The notes below the pieces were generated by a model, which searched no databases, was not told where the DNA came from, and saw only the letters and a list, made by a program, of their open reading frames with translations. The position numbers and the translations under genes are program-made. This document shows, in pieces, positions 17,115 through 25,708 of a stretch of DNA of 64,000 nucleotides. The stretch spans positions 310,001 through 374,000 of the forward strand of contig NZ_JAJKFT010000004.1 in assembly GCF_020966755.1 (NCBI RefSeq). Direction: 5' to 3'. This DNA comes from Blastopirellula sediminis. GTDB lineage: Bacteria; Planctomycetota; Planctomycetia; Pirellulales; Pirellulaceae. Each line of letters starts with the position of its first letter. Within the stretch, counting starts at the first letter, position 1.

Positions 17115-17777
17115 ATGTCCGCACCCCAACAGACGACCGCCGATCCACAACCGCTTTCGAGCAATGTGCGATCGATTCTTTCGCTGGCGTTGATTCCCTA
17201 CCTTTTTGGACTTTGGGTCCTCCTGAGCTGCCCGCTCGGAAATGAGTACATGTCGGGGCTGCACAAGCGGCTGGGCGGTCTCTATCAGGCGACGATGGGG
17301 GAAACGCTTGGCATCAGCGTGACGGGGTCCCCTTACTTCGTTCATAGCGGCGAGCCGTTTAGCGAAGACCATCTGCTGGAACTGGAACTGACCGAAGGCC
17401 CCGGCGCCGGCGAAACGATCGTTTTCAACAACGCGTTCGTCCATGGCTCGCAAGCGCAGCAGCGCGTTGGCACTCTAGCCACCTTCATGGCGGTGCAGGC
17501 CAGCATCGGCGAAGACGGCATTCCAGCTCAGTTCGCCAAGTCGCTTTCCGCTCACGCGTTTCATGACAGCGGCGCGAAGCGCGGCGTCTTTCGTCTCCGT
17601 CGCCACTTGTTCCAGCCGATGGACCTGGGCGTTGGCGCGGCGACCGATCCGAACGCTCCGAGCTATTTTGAAAAGGTGTATGAAGCCGACGTCTGGTTGG
17701 ATCGAGACGGACAAGTGCAAGTGTTGAAACGGGATTCGATCGAGCACGTCGCGCCTGCTGTGGAGAGCCAAAAGTGA
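17115..17777 (+). CDS. Membrane-anchored hypothetical protein coupled to HTTM gene
   Basis: A 220-residue protein with one N-terminal membrane segment (about residues 23-38, ILSLALIPYLFGLWVLLSC) and a polar remainder rich in short beta segments. I do not recognise a family. Its stop overlaps the GTG start of the HTTM gene (GTGA), so the two are translationally coupled and likely act together. HTTM genes in planctomycetes commonly have such a membrane-anchored partner. The start ATG at 17115 is preferred over a TTG at 17106. Confidence 0.65.
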   Translation: MSAPQQTTADPQPLSSNVRSILSLALIPYLFGLWVLLSCPLGNEYMSGLHKRLGGLYQATMGETLGISVTGSPYFVHSGEPFSEDHLLELELTEGPGAGETIVFNNAFVHGSQAQQRVGTLATFMAVQASIGEDGIPAQFAKSLSAHAFHDSGAKRGVFRLRRHLFQPMDLGVGAATDPNAPSYFEKVYEADVWLDRDGQVQVLKRDSIEHVAPAVESQK

Positions 17778-18772
17778 TCGCCGCTATTCAAGAATATTTC
17801 GCCGACCTGGCTCGCTGCACGACCGCAGCGTGGACCTACTTTTGGTTTCGCGCGTCGGACGCCAAGACCCTCAGCATCCTCCGCATCGCTTTGGCGTGCG
17901 TCGCGCTGTTGTACATTCTCGGCTACACGAGCGACCTGACCTTCTGGTTCGCCGCCGACGGCGTGATGCCGGTCGCGCGCGTTTATGAAATCACCGGGAT
18001 TACCGATCCCGAGTACGGCGCCGCCTACTGGTCGCTGCTTTACTACTTCCAGGATCCGACCGATTTGTGGATCCTGCACGCGGTTACCATCGTCACGCTG
18101 CTGGCGCTGGCCGCGGGCTTCTTTTCGCGCGTCACCGCGGTCATGGCGTTTGTGTTGGTGTTGTCGTACGCCCAACGTTCGCCGATTGTGCTGAGCGGGC
18201 TGATCGAACCGCTCCTTTGCCCGCTGATGCTCTATCTGTGCTTGGGACCGTGCGGAGCCCATTATTCGATTGACGCGATTTGGCGTCGTCGCGCCGGCAA
18301 ACCGGCGATCGGCAAGACGTACGCCGCGAACATTGCGACCCGCCTGACGCAGGTTCATCTGTCGATGTTCTTCGTGATGATGGCGCTCAGCAAACTGGGT
18401 GCGAGCTACGTCTGGTGGAACGGCGCCGCGATGTGGAACGTGTTGGCCCGGCCTGAATCGCCGCTGGTCGACTTCAAGTTCCTGCGCAGCAGCCCTCTTT
18501 TGGTCTACGCGTGGACGCACGCGATGGTGCTGTTCGAGCTGGCCTATCCGGTGGCGATCTGGGTTCGTCCGTTGCGTCCGCTGATGATCGCAGTTTCCAT
18601 CCCGATTTGGATCCTGTACGCTTTAGCAAGCGGCAATTGGTTGTTCGCTCTGTTGATGCTGGTGATGAACCTGGCGTTTTTCACTCCGCTCGAGGTGAAG
18701 CCGAAATCGGAAGTCGTGGAAACCAACGGCAAAGCCGAAGCCGCCGCCGATCGCATTCCCGCCCACGTCTAA
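17774..18772 (+). CDS. HTTM domain membrane protein (vitamin K-dependent gamma-carboxylase-like)
   Basis: A 332-residue polytopic membrane protein of the HTTM family, homologous to the membrane core of vertebrate gamma-glutamyl carboxylase. Visible hallmarks are an early segment LSILRIALACVALLYIL, the WF/FFxR pattern around FWFAADGVMP, the central SYAQRSPIVLSG, and LMLYLCLGPCGAHYSID. Several hydrophobic stretches follow to the C-terminus (LFALLMLVMNLAFF). No vitamin K-dependent activity has been shown for the bacterial forms of this short type, so the reaction is unknown. Translation starts at GTG overlapping the previous stop. Confidence 0.85.
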   Translation: MIAAIQEYFADLARCTTAAWTYFWFRASDAKTLSILRIALACVALLYILGYTSDLTFWFAADGVMPVARVYEITGITDPEYGAAYWSLLYYFQDPTDLWILHAVTIVTLLALAAGFFSRVTAVMAFVLVLSYAQRSPIVLSGLIEPLLCPLMLYLCLGPCGAHYSIDAIWRRRAGKPAIGKTYAANIATRLTQVHLSMFFVMMALSKLGASYVWWNGAAMWNVLARPESPLVDFKFLRSSPLLVYAWTHAMVLFELAYPVAIWVRPLRPLMIAVSIPIWILYALASGNWLFALLMLVMNLAFFTPLEVKPKSEVVETNGKAEAAADRIPAHV

Positions 18773-18819
18773 CGTTCGCTAGACGTCCAGCTCACATCCA
18801 ACAGGTAGGAGACCTCCCT

Positions 18820-19728
18820 GTGCACGAGACCACGCTCAATCGTCGTCAATGGATTGCGGCTTCCGGCGCTTTGGCCGCCGCCGCTTGGAGCGCCCCGAAA
18901 TTGGCCATGGCCGCCGAGCCGATCGCCAATCGGACTTCGCCCCATTTCAAGCTCAGCCTGGCCGCCTACAGCTATCGCAAGCTGTTGCAAGGGAATAAGC
19001 CGGAACTGACGCTGGCCGACTTCATCAACGATTGCGCGAAGATGCAGCTCGACGGAACCGAGCTCACCTCGTACTACTTCCCGCCGAACGTGACGACCGA
19101 GCAACTGCTGGCGCTTAAGCATCAAGCGTTCCTCCTCGGGCTCAGCGTCAGCGGCACCGCGGTCGGTAACGACTTTGGTCATCCTGCCGGCGAAGAACGG
19201 GAGAAGCAGATCGCCGGCGTCAAAACCTGGATCGACAACGCCGCGGTGCTCACCGCGCCGGTGATTCGCATTTTCGCCGGTCACGACAAAAAGGGAGTCG
19301 CCGCCGACGAGTCGCATCGCCTGATGGTCGAAGGGATGCAGGAAGTTTGCGACTACGCCGGTACGAAGGGAGTTTTCCTCGCGCTCGAAAATCACGGTGG
19401 GCCGACGTCGACCGCCGAAGGTTTGCTGAAGTTGGTCAAAGACGTCGATAGCCCCTGGTTCGGCGTCAATCTTGATACCGGTAACTTCCACAGCGACGAC
19501 ATCTACGGCGAACTGGCGCAAGTCGCTCCGTACGCGCTGAACGTGCAGGTGAAAGTGGTCGTCTCGGGGCCTGACAAGAAAAAGGTTCCGACCGACTTCG
19601 CTCGCATCGCGAAGATCTTGCGCGACGCGAACTATCGCGGCTTCGTCGTGCTGGAGTACGAAGAAGAGGCCGATCCGCGGGAAGAGTGCCCGAAGTATAT
19701 TGAGACGCTTCGCGAAGCGCTTGCGTAA
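18820..19728 (+). CDS. Tat-exported sugar phosphate isomerase/epimerase-like TIM-barrel protein
   Basis: A 302-residue protein of the AP endonuclease 2 / xylose isomerase-like TIM-barrel superfamily, which includes sugar and inositol-type isomerases. The N-terminus has a twin-arginine signal (NRRQWIAASGALAAAAWSAP, cleavage after AMAA). Barrel signature strands include LSLAAYSYRK, VIRIFAGH, LALENHGG with the conserved Glu, FGVNLDTGNF and VVLEYEEE. These supply the acidic and histidine metal ligands typical of the fold. The GTG at 18820 follows AGGTAGGAG; reading further upstream has no supporting signal. The substrate is unknown; export suggests it acts on an environmental sugar. Confidence 0.85.
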   Translation: MHETTLNRRQWIAASGALAAAAWSAPKLAMAAEPIANRTSPHFKLSLAAYSYRKLLQGNKPELTLADFINDCAKMQLDGTELTSYYFPPNVTTEQLLALKHQAFLLGLSVSGTAVGNDFGHPAGEEREKQIAGVKTWIDNAAVLTAPVIRIFAGHDKKGVAADESHRLMVEGMQEVCDYAGTKGVFLALENHGGPTSTAEGLLKLVKDVDSPWFGVNLDTGNFHSDDIYGELAQVAPYALNVQVKVVVSGPDKKKVPTDFARIAKILRDANYRGFVVLEYEEEADPREECPKYIETLREALA

Positions 19729-19734
19729 GAAGTT

Positions 19735-19802
19735 GTAGGGCAGGCCGTGACTGCCGCTCTTCTTGCGGGCGTTCGCATTTCGGCAGGCACGGCCTGCCCT
19801 AC
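19735..19802. repeat. REP-like palindrome between convergent genes
   Basis: Perfect 15-bp arms GTAGGGCAGGCCGTG (19735-19749) and CACGGCCTGCCCTAC (19788-19802) enclose a 38-base core with a further GCCG/CGGC pairing. It lies in the gap between the isomerase and polX genes, only 4 bases after which the polX stop begins. It may act as a bidirectional terminator or be a dispersed extragenic palindrome. Confidence 0.6.
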
Positions 19803-19806
19803 GTTG

Positions 19807-21537
19807 TTAGCGGCCGAGCATCTTCTGCATCTCGGCCCAGCTACGCGTGTTCGCGACGTCGGCTTTGGTCAGTCCGCCGCGTCGCGCTTGGAGAATGCCG
19901 TACCGCGCCTGCAACAAACCTTCGGTCCGGTGGGCGTCGGTGTTGATCACGATCGGAATGCCGCGCTGTTTGGCGGCGGCGCAGTAGACGTCGTTCAGGT
20001 CGAGACGTTTCGGCGCCGCGTTCAGCTCGAGGAATTTCTTATTGGCGATCGCCGCCTGAAAGACTTCTTCCAGATCGACTTCGTACGGCGGGCGATTGTT
20101 AATCAAGCGTCCGGTCGGATGGGCGATCATGCAGACGTACCGGTTTTCTAACGCGCCGATGATTCGATCGGTGATCTGCCGCTTCGGTTGGTTCTGGCCA
20201 TAGTGAACGCTACCGATGACCCAGTCGGCTTGGGCCAGCACTTCGTCCGGCAGATCCATTCCGCCCTGTTCGAGGATGTCGCACTCGATTCCCTTGAGGA
20301 CCAGGAAGTCGTCATCGATCGTCTTGCGAAACTCATCGATCATCTTCCATTGCTCGAGGAGCCGCTCACTGTCGAGACCGTTCGCCATCGACACACGCTG
20401 CGAGTGGTCGGTGATCGCGATGTATTTCAGCCCTTTGGCCCGCGCCGCGGCGACCATCTCTTCCAACGAGTTGGCGCCGTCGCTCGCATGGGTGTGCATG
20501 TGCAGGTCTCCCTGCAAGTCGCTTTCGACGATCAGCTCCGGAAGTTTACCTGACTCGGCCCAGCGAAACTCTTCCCGGTCTTCCCGCATCTCGGGCGGAA
20601 ACCAAGGAAGATCGAGCGCTGCGTAGACGTCCGCTTCTTCGGCGCCGACGACGTACGTTTCGTCTCCGTTTTCTTCGACCCGGAAGACGCCCCACTCATT
20701 CACCTTCAGCCCTTTTTGCTTCGCGATGCTGCGAACGCGGACGTTGTGCTCCTTGGAGCCGGTGAAGTACTGCAGGGCGGCGCCGAACGACTCGGCCGGA
20801 ACGACGCGCAGATCGACTTGCAGACCAGTCTCCAACCGAACTGACATCTTCGTATCGCCGCGAGCGATCGTCTCTTCGACCAGCGGAAACTCGGCGAAAC
20901 GGTCCATCACCTCTTGGGAATCGGTCGAGACGCTTAAGAGGTCAATGTCGCCGATCGTCTCTTTGCCGCGACGATAACTGCCGGCCGGTTCGATCCGTTC
21001 GATGCTTTTGCAGGTCTTGAGATGCGCGAGAAGATCTTGCACCACCAGGTCCGCTTTCGACCAGTAGGTTCGCTCATCGGCTGCGGCGGCGATCTTGATC
21101 CCTTTCAAGATCGTCTCTTCGGTCTTGGCGCCGAAACCTTTCAGCTCTTTCACCCGATGCTCGACGCAGGCCTGCTTGAGTTGATCGAGATCATTGATCC
21201 CGAGCTCTTTGTGGAGCACCGCCGCTTTCTTCGGGCCGAGTCCCGGGATGCGCAAGATCGCCAGCACCGTCGCGGGGATTTTTTTGAGAATGTCTTCCAA
21301 CGCCGGCAGGTGGCCGGTGTTGACCATCACGACGATCTTCTTCGCCAAGTCGTCGCCGATTCCATCGAGCTCAGTCAGATCGCGTCCCTGATCGACCATC
21401 GTCGACAGCGGATCTCCCAAGTCGTGAATCGTGCGGGCCGCGTTGCGATAAGCGCGGACGCGGAAGGAGTTCGCTCCGTCGAATTCCAAAAGGTCGGCGA
21501 GCGTTTCAAAGCGGTTGGCGATTTGTTCGTTGGTCAT
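19807..21537 (-). CDS. polX: DNA polymerase/3'-5' exonuclease PolX
   Basis: A 576-residue family X DNA polymerase with a C-terminal PHP domain, close to the 570 residues of the Bacillus enzyme. It fills short gaps in base-excision repair and can trim 3' ends. The helix-hairpin-helix regions (LTELDGIGDDLAKKI, ILRIPGLGPKKA) lie at about 54-66 and 94-104. GSYRR (186-190) precedes catalytic Asp197 and Asp199 in GDIDLL, with the third, Asp242, in QVDLRV. The PHP domain starts at GDLHMHTHASDG (His346, His348), with later metal motifs GSVHYG, MIAHPTG and INTDAH. The start at 21537 (MTNEQIANRF) is preferred to 21558. Confidence 0.95.
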   Translation of the reverse strand: MTNEQIANRFETLADLLEFDGANSFRVRAYRNAARTIHDLGDPLSTMVDQGRDLTELDGIGDDLAKKIVVMVNTGHLPALEDILKKIPATVLAILRIPGLGPKKAAVLHKELGINDLDQLKQACVEHRVKELKGFGAKTEETILKGIKIAAAADERTYWSKADLVVQDLLAHLKTCKSIERIEPAGSYRRGKETIGDIDLLSVSTDSQEVMDRFAEFPLVEETIARGDTKMSVRLETGLQVDLRVVPAESFGAALQYFTGSKEHNVRVRSIAKQKGLKVNEWGVFRVEENGDETYVVGAEEADVYAALDLPWFPPEMREDREEFRWAESGKLPELIVESDLQGDLHMHTHASDGANSLEEMVAAARAKGLKYIAITDHSQRVSMANGLDSERLLEQWKMIDEFRKTIDDDFLVLKGIECDILEQGGMDLPDEVLAQADWVIGSVHYGQNQPKRQITDRIIGALENRYVCMIAHPTGRLINNRPPYEVDLEEVFQAAIANKKFLELNAAPKRLDLNDVYCAAAKQRGIPIVINTDAHRTEGLLQARYGILQARRGGLTKADVANTRSWAEMQKMLGR

Positions 21538-21701
21538 TCTCTCGGTTCCTGCGCGCAAGCGGCGATTCTGGGTCAGCCTAGCGGACGCGGCGGGAGATGA
21601 TCAACACCCCGGAAAGAAATGACGAAGGACGAATTCGAAATAGAAAACGGGGCGGACAAGCGTCGCGCCCCGTTGGGGGAGTTTTACGTTGTTCGCAAAA
21701 A

Positions 21702-23003
21702 CTAGCGGCCGATTTGATGCCAGCTGCTTTTCTTCGCCGGGATCGAAACGGTCGGCGTTTCGTAGCTCACTTCACGAGCGACCGGCTTGGCGACTTCGTC
21801 CCACGCGATCGGCACGATCTTGGCCGTCGGGATCAGGGCCGATTTGTCGTTCGGGTTGAGCAGAGCCGGAGCCTGTTCGTACGAATCGGTGCGAGTCGGG
21901 AAGTAGTCCGGATCCGGAATCGGCTTGATCAGCGGATTGAGTTGCGGACGAGCGAGCGTCGTCGGCGGCGTTTGATTGGCCGGGGCCGACGAAGGAGCGT
22001 ACGGCGTGAAGGCCGAACCAAGCGACTGCGGAGCAGTCGGTGTGGTCGTACCCGGCGTCACGCTCGGGCTCAAACGCATCATCGAGCTCGAATCAGTCGA
22101 CGGCGTCGTCGCCGAGGGGGAAGTCGCCGGCGAAGGTTGCGGCGACGGCTTGATGATCGTGGCGCCAGGAGTCGGGCTGAGGACCGAGTTTCCTTCCGGA
22201 GCGACTCGCAGCGCGTTCTGGCTATCGTAGTTCGGCTGCGTCATCGTGCCGGGGCTGAGCGACGGCGGTTGATCGGCCGGCGAGCCACCCTGATACGGAG
22301 CGCTTTGCCCTTGGTACGGGGCGACTTCATATTGCGTGCTCGGCATCGGCTGCGACATTCCTTGCGGATAGGCGCCCGGCGGATTGACCATCGAGCTGAC
22401 GCCGCCACCTTGAGCCGGAACCCATTGACCTTGGGTGCTGGGCATCGACTGAATCGGAGCGGAGAACTGCGCCGGAGCGCCGCCGCAGCTGTTGCACGAA
22501 CCGACGACCGCCGGAGGAGCAGCTTGCATCGCCGGGGCCGCTTGCATGTAGCCGACGGTCGCACAGCTGTTGACTTGCGTCTGGACGTTTTGGATCACCG
22601 GCTTGTAGGTGGTGAATGGAACGCGTTCCGTCTCCCAGCGATAGGTCGTGCAACCGTTATAAGCCAGGGTCGGCACGTTGCTGCCAGGCAAGTAGACGGT
22701 GGTCGGCTGATAGACGGTGACCGGGACCGGCTTGTAGGTGGTCGTATATTGCGTTTCCGGAATGTAGCGGACCGACGTCTGATTTTGGAAAACCGGCGCG
22801 CAGGTCATCGGCGCCGGAGGTTGAACGTAGTTCACCTGGTACGGCTGCGGCGTGGGGCACGCGGCCGGCGCATAGTTGGTCGTGACGACCGGTTGCGCCG
22901 GTGCTTGATTGCCATGCAGCCAATCGGTGAGCCAGCAGCCCGCATGGGCGGCGTCGCCGATCGACATCAGCAAAATCAGGGCCAGGATAGGGGTTCGCGA
23001 CAT
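21702..23003 (-). CDS. Secreted Pro/Thr/Tyr/Gln-rich protein with TxYKPV-type repeats
   Basis: A 433-residue exported protein. A signal peptide (MSRTPILALILLMSIGDAAHA) is followed by about 115 residues with repeated Tyr/Pro/Val strands: VRYIPETQYTTTYKPVPVTV, VYQPTTVYLPG, ERVPFTTYKPVIQNVQTQV. The rest is low-complexity, rich in Pro, Ser, Gln and Ala, with no enzyme motif. Similar TxYxPV proteins are common among planctomycetes and are presumed envelope or surface proteins. The start at 23003 follows AAGG, with the signal peptide as the deciding evidence. The strongly biased composition makes the opposite strand open too. Confidence 0.7.
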   Translation of the reverse strand: MSRTPILALILLMSIGDAAHAGCWLTDWLHGNQAPAQPVVTTNYAPAACPTPQPYQVNYVQPPAPMTCAPVFQNQTSVRYIPETQYTTTYKPVPVTVYQPTTVYLPGSNVPTLAYNGCTTYRWETERVPFTTYKPVIQNVQTQVNSCATVGYMQAAPAMQAAPPAVVGSCNSCGGAPAQFSAPIQSMPSTQGQWVPAQGGGVSSMVNPPGAYPQGMSQPMPSTQYEVAPYQGQSAPYQGGSPADQPPSLSPGTMTQPNYDSQNALRVAPEGNSVLSPTPGATIIKPSPQPSPATSPSATTPSTDSSSMMRLSPSVTPGTTTPTAPQSLGSAFTPYAPSSAPANQTPPTTLARPQLNPLIKPIPDPDYFPTRTDSYEQAPALLNPNDKSALIPTAKIVPIAWDEVAKPVAREVSYETPTVSIPAKKSSWHQIGR

Positions 23004-23254
23004 CAGAATGCCTTTTCTTTCGCACACTATTTTTTGTCGCAGATCCGTCGCGTTTGCTTGGGGCAGGTCCATGCCGCCATGGATCGCCCAAAAAACGATC
23101 CTAGGAAAGGTAGATCAGAAACATAAGCCAGAACAGGAATTGCAGCCCGAATTCCCCAGAAAATCGCCTCTTTCAGGGCGGTGGCGCCGTACAGAAAACG
23201 GGCGCCGCTTGGCGAGTTTTCGCCACGTGCGGAAACTTTAGCGGTTGTGAAAAA

Positions 23255-23866
23255 TCAGCGGAGACTTTTTGCGTCGTCGTCCCCGCTTGAGCGCAATTCT
23301 CGTCGCGACTCGTACAAGTGATACAACTGGAATAACGTCTCCCGCAGGTCGGCGCCATGTTGTCGACAAGTCGCGCGGGCATCCTCCGCGGTGACCAGCA
23401 GCTCGACGTCACGCTGTAACATCTCGGTAAGCTGGATCGCCATCTCTTCCGAAGGCTCCGTCTGGAAGACGATCGGCAACCCGATCTCGGTATGCGTCGT
23501 CACCAGTAGTCGAGAGCCTGCAAAAGCGCATCGCGCCAAGAACCACCGTCGCTTTAGCCAACTGAGTTGTTCAAACCCGTCCACTACCAAGATTTCGTCT
23601 TTACCGGGCAGTCGGATCGTGCCGGTTGATTGGCCGTCGCTATGGAGGGTGACGCGCTGTTCGGTTAGGCCGTGATCACGCCAGAGGGGAGAGAGGGTGT
23701 CGAGCAGCGTCGACTTGCCTGATCCATGGGGACCGAGAATTGCGCCGCGCCAATTGGCGTGGCGGAGTCGCTCGATGATCTGCTCGGCCGATTGATCTTT
23801 TGAGAATTGAAAGGGGATCGCTCCCGGACGAACCTGTCGACTGGCGAAAGGGTTCGTGCTAACCAC
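23255..23866 (-). CDS. Small P-loop ATPase of a three-gene module
   Basis: A 203-residue ATPase. Walker A is GPHGSGKSTLL (residues 44-54); ILVVDGFEQLSW (near 91-102) is the Walker B, with an Asp followed by a Glu-containing segment; LLVTTHTEIGLP recalls the sensor strand of STAND/AAA-type NTPases, with the C-terminus helical (ETLFQLYHLYESRRE). It is not a full ABC ATPase because no LSGGQ signature is visible. Its start overlaps the end of the upstream small protein gene by 8 bases and forms an operon with it and the DUF3592 gene at 24299. It could energise or assemble the partner membrane protein; the function is unknown. Confidence 0.7.
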   Translation of the reverse strand: MVSTNPFASRQVRPGAIPFQFSKDQSAEQIIERLRHANWRGAILGPHGSGKSTLLDTLSPLWRDHGLTEQRVTLHSDGQSTGTIRLPGKDEILVVDGFEQLSWLKRRWFLARCAFAGSRLLVTTHTEIGLPIVFQTEPSEEMAIQLTEMLQRDVELLVTAEDARATCRQHGADLRETLFQLYHLYESRRELRSSGDDDAKSLR

Positions 23867-24293
23867 GCGACGCTCCCGATCCGTTTTCGGCTGGCATGTC
23901 GGAGTTGCGGCCGCCGGAAGGAGTCAGTTCAAACTCCAGCTCTTCGACCAGGTCCCGTCCCTTACCGACAAAGACGCGGACTCGCACGACCCAGTGGATT
24001 TTGACGATCTTGCCGTTATACGACAGAGGACTCCGGGGCAGCCGCGTTTTTAACGATTGCAGTCGCGTCAGATCGCCGTCGGCGTCTTCGCCGGGAAGGA
24101 GCCGGACGAATTCGTGCGCCGACATATCTTCTTCGCCGGTCCCTTCGGTATGCCAGAGGACCGACGCTTCGATCGCCGTGATGTTGGCGGCCGGGAGATT
24201 GCTGATTTCAAACCGCGCAACGAGCTCATCGTCGGCCGCGTATTGTCGCGACGGCCGATCTAGCGAGATCGAGATGTGCGGTTCGTCAGTCAT
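23859..24293 (-). CDS. Small beta-sandwich (arrestin-like) protein of the module
   Basis: A 144-residue protein without signal peptide. The pattern SISLDRPSRQYAADDELVARFEISN, then LPRSPLSYNGKIVKIHWVVRVRVFVGKGRDLVEELEFEL, resembles arrestin/Spo0M-like beta-sandwiches, in which a PxSY turn precedes two long strands. It lies 5 bases after the DUF3592 gene and overlaps the ATPase gene by 8 bases, so all three are co-transcribed. The tail is Gly/Ser-rich. It could be a soluble partner of the similar C-terminal domain in the DUF3592 protein. The fold match is by eye. Confidence 0.6.
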   Translation of the reverse strand: MTDEPHISISLDRPSRQYAADDELVARFEISNLPAANITAIEASVLWHTEGTGEEDMSAHEFVRLLPGEDADGDLTRLQSLKTRLPRSPLSYNGKIVKIHWVVRVRVFVGKGRDLVEELEFELTPSGGRNSDMPAENGSGASRG

Positions 24294-24298
24294 GTTTC

Positions 24299-25600
24299 TT
24301 ATTGGACCGGCGGATAAACGACGATCGGAAAACTCCGCAGTTGTCGACCGGCGCCTTTGGCGTCGAGATCGACCAGCAGCTTCCAGTGGACCGCGTTGTG
24401 ACTCGATTTGAACGAGTGCATTGCGGAGAGCGGAATCTGAAAGTGGAGCATTTCTTCAAACGGGGCGCCAGGACGAATCACCAGCCCGCGGAAGTTCGCC
24501 ACTTCGGCGTCATAGACCTTTGCCGTTTCGGTGCGGACGTCAGTGCCATGCAGGAAGGTCGCTTCTTCTTCGCAGACCAGCGTGACCCGCATCTTTTTGA
24601 CGTGCATCCGCCCCGCTTGCGAGAGGTGAAGATTGTAATCGCGCCCTGGCAGCAGGGGGTGATTGGAGATTTCGATATAGGTCGGACCGACGCGGGTATG
24701 CAGCGCGATCTGACGCAGGAAGTGATAAATCGACCAAACGCCGACCGCGATTGCTCCGATGGTCAGCAAGATGAGGAGCCAATTGAATTCGCGGCGTTCC
24801 AAATCGGCGAGCACGCCGAGCGCGAAGACCGCCGTCATGCCGCTCCAGATCAAGCTGAACAGCAGCGTCGCAAACAACCACCAGGCAGGCGAAACTTCGA
24901 TCGGCAGCCGATAGGCCAAGCGAACGCCGGGGCTGTTGGTCAGATTGTCGGCGCTCGGAATGTTGGGATAGGCGGACGGGGGCAACAGGTCGCCGATCAG
25001 TTCGATCTTCTGCGCACTTTTGGCAAGGGCCGATCGTCGTTCGGCCGAAGCGCCGAAGAGGAGCAGCGTGTAGAACATACCGATTGCCCCAATCGCCGCA
25101 AACGAGGCGAAGACGAGCAGGATGCTCCAAAGGGCGAAGTTGGTTGAACGTCGCAGAATGACGGTCGACGGATCGTACGACGCGTACCAGCAAGGATATT
25201 CCCAACCGGGGCGGAAGCCGTCGACGATTTGTTCGGCCGCTTCTCGGTCAGAGTACCAGGTCGGATTGCGGCGATAGGTCCAGCCGTAGTAGTCCTCGGT
25301 CTTGGTGTGGACATGAACCAGGATCCGGGGCTGATAGCGGACGGCGCCGCCGTCGAGCTGTTTCTCGCCGAGGGCGGTCTCCATCACGACGCATTTACCG
25401 GCCGTGTAGGTCGCTTCCGGAAACAGATAGGTTGCGACGACCGATTCGAACGCAATCGACGCCACCACTGCGACCAGGCCGATTGACCCGAGAAACAGTA
25501 GCGAAGCGAAAAACATCGCCTCACCCACGCTTCCGAGTAATGGAGAGCCTGTGCGACGTTTTCCTCGTTTTTTCTCCCACAGTCGGGGCCAGCGGGCCAT
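24299..25600 (-). CDS. DUF3592 membrane protein with C-terminal beta-sandwich
   Basis: A 433-residue membrane protein heading the three-gene module. A first membrane helix lies at about 25-55 (AMFFASLLFLGSIGLVAVVASIAF), followed by an extracytoplasmic DUF3592 domain (YQPRILVHVHTKTEDYYG, then YPCWYASYDPSTVIL, near residues 60-140), then further helices at about 145-170, 225-250 and 260-285. The C-terminal cytoplasmic part (HTRVGPTYIEISNHPLLPGRDYNLHLSQ, FHFQIPLSAMHSF.., WKLLVDLDA) is a beta-sandwich resembling the separate protein encoded next. The DUF3592 family has no known function. Overlaps and tight spacing in the operon suggest a complex. Confidence 0.75.
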   Translation of the reverse strand: MARWPRLWEKKRGKRRTGSPLLGSVGEAMFFASLLFLGSIGLVAVVASIAFESVVATYLFPEATYTAGKCVVMETALGEKQLDGGAVRYQPRILVHVHTKTEDYYGWTYRRNPTWYSDREAAEQIVDGFRPGWEYPCWYASYDPSTVILRRSTNFALWSILLVFASFAAIGAIGMFYTLLLFGASAERRSALAKSAQKIELIGDLLPPSAYPNIPSADNLTNSPGVRLAYRLPIEVSPAWWLFATLLFSLIWSGMTAVFALGVLADLERREFNWLLILLTIGAIAVGVWSIYHFLRQIALHTRVGPTYIEISNHPLLPGRDYNLHLSQAGRMHVKKMRVTLVCEEEATFLHGTDVRTETAKVYDAEVANFRGLVIRPGAPFEEMLHFQIPLSAMHSFKSSHNAVHWKLLVDLDAKGAGRQLRSFPIVVYPPVQ

Positions 25601-25708
25601 GCGCGAGTCGATCCTCGAAGATTAGCAGCAAGTTGAATGCTGGGTGGAGTCGTTCCGGTACGCTAAAATATAGTCCGACTGACCCCTTCGCCACAGGACG
25701 CCGCGCTG

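Noticed and set aside
21597-23126. A 509-residue Arg-rich plus-strand reading frame
   Set aside because: Antisense shadow of the Pro-rich secreted protein; no ribosome binding site, biased composition.
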